DNA of 64,000 nucleotides from Elysia chlorotica. Taxonomy: Eukaryota > Mollusca > Gastropoda > Plakobranchidae. The notes beneath the pieces are model-generated. The model was given only the letters and a program-made list of their open reading frames with translations, was not told where the DNA came from and searched no databases. The stretch spans positions 253,821-317,820 of the forward strand of contig RQTK01000097.1 of NCBI GenBank assembly GCA_003991915.1, written 5' to 3'. The position numbers and the translations under genes were made by a program. Shown piece by piece: positions 13,701 to 25,700 of the stretch (position 1 is its first letter; the number at the start of each line of letters is the position of its first letter).

Positions 13701-16700
13701 GGAAGCAGTGGCGGAAACGACAAGAAATCGGTGAAAAGCCAGTCTTCTAAAGATAGTGGTAGTGGGGACAAGAAGGAGTCTACCTCAGGCAACAGTGAAA
13801 AAACGGACAGAAAAACGGATTCTGCTCACAAGGCTCATGAAACGAGCTCAAAATCTAAAGAAGCAGACAAGAGTAAGATAAAGGAAAAGAGAGACCAGAG
13901 CAAAGATGGAGAGAAAGGAAGCAGAAAGGAGAAAGAGGAGGCCAAGAGGAAAGAGGATAAGAGGTCATTAGAGCGGAAGGATGAGAGGAAAGGAAGCCTC
14001 TCGAAGGAGGAAAAGAAGAATGAAAAGAAACTGGATGATAAGAAAGACAAATCAGCTATGAAACAGGACACACTGAAACACAGCAAATCCGATCAAGACC
14101 TAAACAAGAAAGAAAAAGACAAAAAGCTGAAGGAAAAGACGAAAGAAAGTGGTGGGAAAGACAAACTTGACAAGAAACTGATTCCTGGTTTGTCGTGCGT
14201 CTCGAAGCATTCAGCCTCACCCGATGCCAAGCCTGAGACGAAATTGTCCAAGGGGAACGAGGGTAAAGCAAGCCAGAAAGAATCAACCAGCAAAGCCGAC
14301 AAGGAAAAACAGGACTCGACTACATCTAAATCCGATTCCAAAGCTCCAACAAAGCAGGAAGCGAAGCACAAAGGGGATCAGAAATCAAGCACTAAAGCCG
14401 GTGACTCCAAATTGGAGTCGAAGGAAATGCAAGCAAAAAAATCCAACTCTGACGGGTCTCAGAAAGTGAAGAAAGAGTCAGACAAGACTGGTTCAGATTC
14501 ACAGCAAAAGGGGAAGAAAGATGAGGAGAAACAGAGCTCTGATGGTGTGTCGAAAGGCAAGAAAGATTCTGAAAAGAGTTCCGCTGACAGTGTGCAGAAA
14601 TCAAAGAAGGAAGGAGAGAAGGAGAAAGATGCTACAAAGCAAAGTTCGAGCAAGCATTCGGATAAAGCCCAGAGGCAGAAGCAGAAAGAAGAAGAAAGGT
14701 TGAAAGAGAAGCAGCGCCTCAAAGAGCAAAAGGAAAAAGAGGAGAAGGAAAGAAAGGAGAAAGAAGAGAAAGAAAAGCAAAAGGAACGAGAAGAGAAAGA
14801 AAGACAAAAGGAGAAAGAAAGAGAGGAAAGAGAAAGACAAAAAGAAAAGGAAAGGGAGGAGAAGGAAAGGCAAAAAGCGGAGAAAGAAAAGAAAGAAAAA
14901 GAGGAGAAAGAACGCAAAGAAAGAGAAGAGAAAGAGCGTCTAAGAAGAGAAAAAGAAGAACGGGAAAGACAAAAAGAGAAAGAAAGGGAGGAAAGGGAAA
15001 GGCAGAAAGAGAAAGAACGTGAAGATAAAGAAAGGAAGGAAAAGGAAGAGAGAGAACGCCTCAAAAAGGAGAAAGAGGAAAAGGAAAAAGCAAAACAGAA
15101 AGAGCGTGAGGAGAAAGAACGCCTTGAGAAAGAGAAGAGAGAGACTGAAGAGAAGGAGAGGCTGAAGAAAGAGAAGGAAAGAAAGGAAAAAAAGGAGAAA
15201 GAGAAGAAGAAAGCCAAAGAGGAAAAGCTAAAGAAAGAAAAAGAGGAAAAAGAGAAAGCCAGAGCCAAAAAGGAAAAGGAAGAAAAGATGAAGAAAGAAC
15301 GAGAGGAAAAGGAGAAAGCCAAAAAAGAGAAAGAGAAAAAAGAGAAGGAGAAAGATAAGGATAGAGAAAAGGAAGACAAAGAGGAGAAGAAGAAAGCCCC
15401 GCCTCCCAAAAAGCAGAAACGTAACGAACTGGCTGCCCTTCTCGACAGCAACGACAGTTTCCCGATGATCTTCACGTCGATGTACGACCGGGTGAAGACC
15501 CAGCGGAACCGGGAGGCTGAGCACCACCCCAACAAGTCGCCTTCCTCCGCAAGCCAACGCTCTTCCACGGACAAGCACAAGAAAAGCTCCAGCAAGAAAA
15601 GCAAGTCCAAGTCGGCCCTGTACTACAGCACCTCAGACCTCAGCGACGACGACAATCTCAGCGAAACAAATGACTCTGAGGACCAGAGCAGTAAACTGGA
15701 TCTGCCGAGCAAAGAGTCGAAACCGAAAAAGACAAAGCAAGTGAAGAAGAGACCCCACGTCTCATCCTCATCATCATCTTCGTCTTCTTGTGAAGACGAC
15801 GACGATGCCTTACTGAGTGCAACAAAGTCCAAGGGAGGTAAGAAGACGGACATATTCTCGTCCGACTCTGAAGATGAGAGTTTCCCACCCCCCTCGTCCA
15901 AATCGACTAAACAGTCCAAGAGTAAGTCGAAACCCCCAGCACCCAAGAAAAAGAAAGTGCGGGCAGATTCCCTGGACTCAGTCGGGTCAAACTCAAAGGA
16001 CGGGTTTGTGAAGCCTCAGCTCCTGTCCAGTGTCACAGAGACGGAGAGCCTGGACGATATGGACCTGTCAGAGACGGAACTTCCGAAGGTATCCAAAGTC
16101 CAGAAAAAGAAGAGCAAGACAACGGAGAAAACGGAGAAAAGGGACTCGTCTGTGGAGTCCCTCAGCAAAAAATCTTCCAAGGCGGACAGAGATTCTTCCG
16201 TGGAGTCTGTCGTCAGGAAACCGAGTAAACCAGAGAAAAGCCATAAAAATAAAACAAACCATGCAGAGAAAGACGACAGTCCACCTCTAAAGAAAGCAAA
16301 GCTAGAGCCGAAGAAGGCAAAGCACGGAGAGGAAAAAGACAAGAGCTCGGTGAAAGAAGATGCAAGACCTGCGACGGATGACAAGAAAGCTGATCACACT
16401 GAAGACCTCCAGCTGCGGAAATCAGAGACTAAAAAAGAATCTGACGCAAGCAAAGATCCAATCAAGTCCAGCTCAGACAAGCATAAATCGAAGGATAAAC
16501 TTTCTGCGGAGAAAAGCTCACAAGAGGCTAAAAACTTGTCAGAGAAGAAGAAGAAAAAGGAGAGGGAGGACGGAACTGTCAAAAAGAAGAAGAAGAAGAA
16601 GTACGATTCCGAGGCGGAAGAGGCTCAGGTGAACTCGCTCCTCACCAAAATGTATGCGGATAAAGAACGCAAGAAGAAGAAAGCTGTGCAGAGTGTGTTT

Positions 16701-19700
16701 GACATTGAGTCAGATGATTTGTCTCTGTCGGAGGCTTCTCTGGACGTAAGCCAAGATAAAAAGTCGTCTCTCTTTAGCAAAGAAGAGGCCAGCAGTGTTA
16801 AAGCAAAGGACAAGAAAGTGGACCCACTTTTTGATACAGAGGAAGACATAGAGCCAGAGGAGAAACCACAGAAAGTGAAACTGGCATCAGAAGCTGCTAT
16901 CAAGCTTGAGACGATGGAGAAAGCAAATGATCAGAATAAGAAAGAAGACCAAGCAGAGAAAAAGAAAGAAGACCACGTCGAAAAACATGAGAAAAAGAAG
17001 GATGATCATATTGAAAAACAAGAGAAAAAGAAGGATGATCATATTGAAAAACAAGAGAAAAAGAAAGAAGAGCATGCAGAAAAACAAGAGAAAAGAAGGA
17101 CGATCATATTGAAAAACAAGAGAAAAAGAAGGATGATCATATCGAAAAACAAGAGAAAAAGAAGGATGATCATATTGAAAGACAAGAGAAAAAGAAAGAA
17201 GAACATGCAGAAAAACAAGAGAAGAAGAAAGAGCAGTCGGATAAGAAACAGGAGGCTCCAGAGAAGAAGGAAGGGAAGACTAAAGTGAAAGCTGAGGACA
17301 CAGTCAAACCTGAGTCAAAGGCTGAGCCCGAGACAGAGAGGTCTGAGAGTGGCAAGCCACCCAAGAAAAAGAAGAAGAAAGATCACGATCGCGATGCAGA
17401 GAAAGAGAAAAGTGGCAAGAGTAGCAAGTCTTCCTCCAAAAGCCTTACTGGTAGCGAAAAGAAAGCAATGGATGGCCATAAAGGAGGGGACGAAGAAAAG
17501 AAAACCTCAGAGACAAAGACGTCTCAAAAAGACGTGGACGAATTCACGAGTTTCTGGGGTCACCCCAAGCCTATTCTTATTCCGAAAAGACTGAAAGATT
17601 CAAAGAAGTCTGAAGACGACTCGTCAAAAACAAAAGACCACAAAGATGAAGGCAAATCGGACAGGAGCAAGACCAACTCCGAGGATGTGAAGGTGAAAGA
17701 CGAAGCCCAGGACAAAGCTGAGAAGACTGACGAGGAGAAACAAGACGACAGCCCCTCAGTAAAGACCCCAGACTCGGTGAACACTCCCAAAGTTGAATCC
17801 GACGCAGGCGATGATTTTGTAGTGCCCATCTCTGAAGCAGAGACGACTGTTGTTACAGAGAACGGGCAGCCAGCATCCAGCGAGTCTGTATCCACATCCG
17901 ACTCGCTCGTTATTCACGAGGATCGAACACCAGAATCTGGCGACGATGTCACGGGGGATATGACAGCCATCGGGTCATCTGTAGAGACCAACGATGACGA
18001 CGAGGACTTTCCATCCCTGGTTATTGACGAGGTCTCAGAAACTGTAAGCGACAGCAAGAAGAAGCTGAAGAAAGACAAGAAGCAGATGAAGAAGCAGAAG
18101 GACATCAATGACCACATGGATGAAGTGATTGCAAGCGTCGCCAACGGAGGCTCCAGTGACGAGGATGATGGACTCAGGCAAAGTCCAGACGTGAACTTGC
18201 AAGATGTCATTGACGAGGAGTTGAAGTACGACAACAAAAGCTCAAACGAGCCTGAAAGAAAATCGTTCATAGTTTCTGACTTTGTTTTCCCTGACGACAA
18301 GAGGAAGTCTGACTTGGGCTCTTCATTCCTGAGAGACAAGGCCGAGTCTAAAACCTCCCCAGAATCTACCAGCACTAAGAAAGAGCCAGAGAAGAAAGGA
18401 TTTCTCCTCGACGAAGAAACCAAGAAAAGGGATGAAGACTTGCTCAAGAAATTGGCAGTTTTGTGTGATCCAAGTGTGGACAAACCTGTGGAAATTGAAG
18501 ATCCCAAAGTCAAAGAAGAGGAGCTGAGGAAGAAAGAAGAAGAGGCAAAGAAGAAAGCAGAAGAGGAGAAGAAAAAGGCTGAGGAGGAAAGGAAAAGGGC
18601 TGAAGAAGAGGAGAAAGAGGAGAAGGCTCGTCGCGAGAGGGAGGCTTCTGATGAAGCTGCTCGGGCCGTGGAATCTTTGTTGGAGTTCCAAAGCGGGTAT
18701 GAAGATGACTTGCCTCCCTTGTTCATTGAGCCAGCAGATAAGGAACCTCCCGTGGAAAGTGTATCAATGTCGCCATCAAAGGAAAAGTCAGATGTGTCCA
18801 TTTACCCAGGATCCATACCAGAGAAGGTCACCACAAACTTGGACGACAAACTGCTCGAGCGAAAACCCACGGACAAGGTTTTCGGAGAGAGCACAGACTC
18901 ACTGAATCTGTTTGCAGCTCCATCTCAGAACACGCATGTCCCGGTCTTCACCTCTCCGAGAAGGAACTCAGTCGGTGTGAGCAAGGACAAGACCCCCGAG
19001 CCTGTGACCATGCCATCGCCTCAGAGACAGATGCGCTCACCGCAGCGACAGCAGACCCCTGTGCCGCAGTCTCCCCAGCTACACTCACCACAGCAGAGGA
19101 CAATGCCGTCACCCCAGCAAGGTCCGGGGCTACACTCTTCCCCACAGCAGAGAGCAATGATGTCACCCCAGCAAGGCCCAGGGCTTCACTCCTCACCACA
19201 GAAAATCCAGTCCCCTCAGGCGAATTTCCTATCATCCCCCCAACAGAAGACTCTCCCCTCCCCCCAGCAGCACCACCCTCAGAGCCCGTCCCCTCAGAGA
19301 CCAAACCAAAGCCCGCATCGCGTGGGTCTACAGTCCCCCCTTCTCTCCCCTCAGCGTTCGCCCTTCATCAAAGAACGCAGCTTCATCTCGCCGGGTAGGG
19401 ATGCGCTGGCAGCGTGTTCCTTCCCCCAGCCTGATCCGGACAGCATGCCCCTGGTGCAGCAGCCCCAGAGACGCGCGTCCTCAGGCGTGCCGGTCGCCCC
19501 GACCCCAGAACACGGCCTCGATCCCCAGGTGGCCAGGAGGAAGTCCCAGGAGTTCCCAGTGGAGCAAGCTCTCCACTCGCCGCGACGCAACACCATCTCG
19601 GTGCCGGAAGAGGCAGCGACGTCCGTGGCCCACCTGGACAGAAGGTTCTCACACAACCAGCAGGGCTCGACTGGACCCACTGGCGGAGTCTTCTACTCCA

Positions 19701-22700
19701 AGGAGCGGTCGCACTCTGGCCTGCCCCAGCCCGTGTCCATCTCCCTGGACAACGCCCCCCACGACAAGAACTACCAGTCGCCGGTGCGCAGCCTCACCAA
19801 TCTGGCGGGCCACCAGGACAGCGTGCTGCTCTCCCCCAAGCGACTCTCTCCGGGCTTCCACCACAAGGAGCAGCATTCCCTGGACCAGCCAGGACCCTTC
19901 CACCTGTTCCCAAACAAAACGTCAGTCCCGGAGCAAATCTTCTCGGGCGGTCCAATCACATCCATGGCCGCCAACCAGATGTTCTCCCCAGGGCAGCCAA
20001 AGGTGCTGCCCCAGCAAGACTCCGTTCTCGGGGCAGGCAAGGGCCTCCTGCTGGATAAAACCGGTTTCAAGCAGACCAAGGCTGGCCCAGAGCCGCACGT
20101 GTTCAGACCTGGCATGCTGGACAAACAGGTCAATGCGATGGGCAAAGATCCGCTGTTCCTTCACCAGAAGGGCCTGCACCCCGAGCCCATGTTCCAGCAA
20201 GGCAAAGACCTGCACCACCCAATGCCAGAACCGTTTGGTGTCTCGCATGGCAAGCCCCCAGCACCGTCCATACCCCAACCACAGCAGGAGCCCATGTTCT
20301 CACCAAAAACTCAGCCAAACAGCCCGTACACCTACCCAGAAATTGGTTACGATTTCCTCAACTCGCCACCACCACCCTCTAAACTGGGTCCCGGCTTAGG
20401 GTACCCACTGCCGACCACGGAGGCATCCCAACTGAACCCGATCAAACCGCCTCCTGGATCGCTAGCCAACGATGCGTACAGCCAGGACCCTCTGTTCATT
20501 GCGATGTCCGAGGCAAGCTCCCGCCCCCCTGACCAGACCCCGTTGCCACGGAGACAAGATGGCCTGCCGCCTTCTTTCTACCAGGAGCCTGCACCGAAGC
20601 CAGTCTTCCCTTCAGACATAAACAACATGCAGTCCCAGTTCGATGATGAGAAGAAGGGAACTGGAACGAGGAAGAGGAGGAGGAGTAACAAGAAACTCCC
20701 GAAAGAGGGCAACGAGGCAGCTTTAGAAGAGCGAGCAATTCAGGAGATTGTGCACAATAAGCTTGAACTGATCCACAAAGCGTACAACGCCAACCAGGCT
20801 AAAGCTGCAGCTGAGAAAGCCGGCTCTAAAAAATCTGTGGATGCGTACGACTTTGAGGCCCACACTGGCCAAGAATCGGGAGACATGCTCTCTCGTCCTG
20901 CCATGTCGGACCTTCACCACGTGGGGCTCACTGACGGAGACACGACGAAACCTTTGAGGATGAGGAATGAGGGTAGAGGGAGAGGCAGAGGGAGAGGAAC
21001 TGGCAGGGGCAGGAGAGGAGGCAGAGGGGGAGGCACAAACACCAACATGTCCCCCATGTCTGTCGTACAGGACAAATCCCAGGATGGGTTCCACAAATCT
21101 CTGCCTGGGCCCGAACAGTTCAACAGCCAGCGCAGGCCCGGCCCAGAGTTCCCTGGCCAGACGCCACATCCCCCACTACACTCCCTGGATCACCACTTGC
21201 CAGGCCACCACGAGCCATCGAGGCTGGGAGGTCTGCCGTCATCGTACCACCCCCCTGTGTCCCACCCAGGCGTGTTTCCCCCCAACGTGTCCCAGCCAAT
21301 GTCCTTCTCGAGACAGGTCCCTCCACAGCAGGTCTCCGGCCATTCGATACAGCCAGACTTTCCGCAGCCGTTCTACCAGCCCCCACCCTCGCCAGCAGAA
21401 GGTGGGGCCCTGGGACTGGGTCTTCAGGACATGCCCTCGAAGCAGTTGCATCAACAACAGCAGCACCAGCCCCACGTGTCTGGAATCCCAGCAAACTCAT
21501 CAGGCTTCCAGCACCTCCCCCCTTCCCCTCTGTCGGCAGGAGGTGCGGTACCCCCGGTATCCCAGCATTCCCAGCCCATGCTCCAGCTCCCCCCGGCGGC
21601 TAAACTGGGTCAGCTGGGCCAGCCTTCTCACCAGGCGGCGCTCAAGTCGAGCGGTGGAAGTGACGTGCTGAGCCCCGAGCCCAACAAGGCCCAGCACGAC
21701 CTTGACTCGTCCTACGGGGAGTCTGAGCTGGTGATCAACCTTGACGAGCAGCCGGCCAGCACGGAGGGCAAGGAGAACCAGTACAGCCTCGGCTCTGACA
21801 GCGAGGAACGAAGTGGCAGCAGTTTGGCTCCCTCCCCGGCCACCCCGCTCAGCCAGAGGGCTACACGCACGCGCAAGCAGCCTAACTACAAGGCAATCGC
21901 CGCGGGAACGGCCCAGCAAGGAGCTGCCCAGGGAATCGGCGTGCCACAGTCGCCGGGGCAACCAGGCCGTACTTCACGGTCTGGAGGTTCGCCGAGAGGT
22001 TTGAGAACCGCTGGATCATCAGGACCTTCAGGACCATCAGGACCCCCAGCCTCGCCAAAGTCCCCTCGCGCTGCATCCTCTTCTCCTGTCGTCAAGCTAG
22101 AGAAAATTGAGGTCGGGGGAGCCAGAACCACGAGGCGAAGTCGGGCTGGAGTGGCCACAGGCAAGGAGGAAACTGCCATGCCAGGTGACAACAACATGGG
22201 ACCAGCGGGTGATGAGTGGAAGGGCAGGGCGGGAGACCAGGGCTTGGACAAACCGACCACAGCAGCAGCAAAAGACAGCATCTACGACTTCGCTGAGAAC
22301 GAGTCGGACCAGCAGAGAGACCTTCCTACGAGCCTCAGGCCCAACCAGAGACGCAACAAGAAGCGAGGGGGTGCGCTGTCCTCGGTACTCGAACCCACCA
22401 TGGACACAGGTGTGGACTTCATGCCCGCATCCCCAGCCAGCTCTTCCAACTCGTCCAACGTTGTGCAGGAGTCAAAACCAGGAAGTGCGGACCCAGTCTC
22501 TGCGCTGGGTTTCCCAGGAAAGCAACAAGAGGAGGAATCGAGCAGCGGAGGAAAGTCTACGTCTTCCTCACTCAGCAACGTTGATGCCGTCATCGAAGCT
22601 GTTGCCAAGGGAAGGTTTGGGGACGAGGATGAGGAAGAGACTAATGCTGCTGCCCCTGCGACTCCAAGTGCTACGTCTGATCCAGGTAAGAATTTGATAT

Positions 22701-25700
22701 ACGCTCAATTTACATGTACATCATTCTGTGGGAAACAAGCTATTTTTATCAGATTTCTATTTCTAAATTGTCACTGTGTTGCCATATTTACATAGTTAAA
22801 CTGTTTTATTTCCATATTTCTTCCATACATACAATAATGAGATAAAGCAAAAACATATTAGTCCTTTTGAGAGTTTAGTTTTGTAGATCCGATGTTCACT
22901 TAAAGTTACACCACTTGGATTTTGGCATATGTTTCACTTATCTCATAATTGTAGCATATCACTGTGACAAAAGCTTTTGAACTGATGCTACTTAGCGAAG
23001 TAATACTACTAACTTGTGGTGATTTAGTATACAGGTACTAATTCATACACTGACAACTTCTTAAAGTATACAATGCAATACATACAATTTAAAAAACCCA
23101 ACTAAATGTTAAACCATGAAAAACAAATGAATCTTGTGCAGTGAAGATTTTACAAGCCCTCAGTGTAAGAACATCATACAATGTTACAGTTTAATAACCC
23201 CTGATGAATTAAATCATTTTACACTTCACAATGAACTGCTTTCAAATAAGACAAAAGAATTATTTAACTTTAGCAAATTGTACTGCATGTATAAATTTAC
23301 TTTTCGTATAATTATAAAAAGCTAAGACAGACCATTTTATCTCAGTCATAGTTTAGGCAAAATGTCTGTAAAGTGCTAAAATGTAATTTCAATCTTTTTG
23401 TTAGATGGGTTTTTACACTAATGACTAATGTATCTCAACTTAATCCGTTTGTTACAGCCGTATCTCCACCGCACACACGGTCTAGTCGGAGAACCTCTGA
23501 GGCCAAGAAAGAAATTGGTAACACTGCGCCGGGTGCTGTGACCAATCCAGGAGACCAAAAGGCGGAAAAGCCGACCTTCTCAATCGCCGAGCCTCCACGC
23601 TTCGACAGTCGCGAGGGGGCGCAACCGGGTCGCAAGGGTCCAACAGTTCCACCCCTACGGATCAAAGTGGCTCACGGCATGCCCAAGGTGGAGAAGGAGA
23701 AGCATTACGTGATTGCCTCGGAGCACCCCCAGAAACCGCTCAGCCTTACCGTGAAGGTCGCCCACAAGCCCGTGGAGGGCGAGGCAGGTCGCGACCTTGG
23801 GCTCTTCTCAGGCCTGCCACAGGGTGAGCAACCTGGGGCCGGAGATGGGAAGAGCGGTTCGAATGTCATGAATCCGGGTGTTGGCGTTACTTCATCTGGG
23901 TCGCAGGGACCGCTCAACTGGAGGGGCATGGATTCCAAGCCGGACGTCGAGGTATCGGACGATAACCCGCCACCGCAGGTCCCGTCGCTGATGACGACTC
24001 GGGCTGGGGGCGCCCTTCACCCCAAGGTCGCGGCCAAGGTCCACGCCTCGCAGGAAGCTGCGGCAGGCAAAGACAAGGCCACCGCCATCATGCAGGTGTC
24101 GGGGGCCCAGGTGATCTCGTGCCACCCTGCCCTGTTGTCATCGAAGTCGTCGCCCATGCCATCCATCCCACCATCCATGCTGACCATGTCAGGAACACCG
24201 GCCCACGGCCCCAAGCACACGTGGGCGGCCGGCCACCACCTGGAGCAGCTACAGCAGGCGGCGGGGTCTCACCTGCCTCCTCACCTGACCTCGGCCACTG
24301 GCCCAGGCAGCCCCATGCTCGCAGGCCCGCAACGCCCTCCGTCTTCATCGTCGTCATCACACCTGGACGGCAACCCACACAACCAGGCTGGCCCGAGGAA
24401 ACACGGCCCCATGGAGCCTGGTCAAGACCTTGCCTCGAAGATGGCGGCAGACGCCCAGAAACACCACCAGGTCTGTTTTTGATTCACACTGATACTCGCT
24501 CATTATGTGGTTTTTATTATTACTATATAGTATTACTATTACTATTTATTATTATTTTGGGATTTTTTAAGTCATTTTGCTGTCTTTTAGGCTGCCTTTC
24601 CTACTTTATTTTATAGTTTTGTTTTATTCTTTATGATCTTCATTTTGTTATAAATACTTATGAACGCCGTTTAATGATTATTATGTAGAAAGAACTGTGT
24701 GAGGTCCATCTTTCCAAACTTTTGGCCGATGTTTAGCCAAAGTTGTTATTACCTGCAGCCATTTCGTTTTCATTTATTTTATAATTTCCTTTATTGTTAT
24801 ATATATATTTTTTTTTGTTCTGTCTGTCCTGCCAGCAGAACCAGTTTGGCTTTCCAGGCCACTTGCCACCAGGTCACCCCGGCTCGCGATCCGCCTTCCT
24901 ATTGGGCGCAGATGGTCAAGCTGGCGGTCACTCTCTGCATTACCCAGCAGGCATCAGAGGAGGACCCGACCTCAGGAACTCCAAGTCTCCGTCACTGCAG
25001 GGCGGGGCTGCACAGCATAAGCTGGGAGATGCTCGAACCCGAACCCCGCCGGTCACGTCCGCAGGCATGCTCTACTCGGGCGTTGTGTCAGGCATGCCCA
25101 GATCTCTGTCCCCCAAGTCGGCGAGCCCAGAGGGACAGGTGAGGATTGCCCTACTGGTTTTTCTTCATAGTGGGATGGTTTTATTAGTTCCTCTCTATAG
25201 TGGGATGGTTCTATTAGTTTCTCTCTATAATGGGATGGCTCTATTAGTTTCTCTCTATAATGGGATGGTTCTATTAGTTTCTCTCTATAATGGGATGGTT
25301 CTATTAGTTTGTCTCTTTAGTGAGATGGCTCTATTAGTTTCTCTCTATAATGGGATGGTTAACTGCCCTTATAACAGTAAAAGATGTGGAATTAGCATAA
25401 TCTTTTCTCATCATGCCGTACACATGGTGTGTGCAATGATATGCCCTTGTGCTAGCATCCCTTTGTATTGATATACACACCTTCCATTTCAAAATTATAA
25501 ATACCAAAGCTTTTGCCATATATAATTTTTAAAAATTCCCCAAAATAATGTGCACACAAAGAATAGGCCTAAAAACGATGCAATGTGAAAGGTTAAGATA
25601 AAATAGTTTAAGGCTGTTCCCTAAAGGTCCAATATAGGTTCTGATAAGGAAAGTTCTTGTGTCTGGATATATAAAAACTATTCCTTAATATAATATTTGT

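Noticed and set aside
9223..22697. Many overlapping frames on both strands of the SPEN giant exon
   Set aside because: Shadows of a GC-rich low-complexity coding exon; none has splice signals or conserved domains.
24794..25471. 225-residue frame extending past the SPEN exon
   Set aside because: Only 24836-25138 is exon. The rest is a 30-bp intronic minisatellite that happens to stay open.
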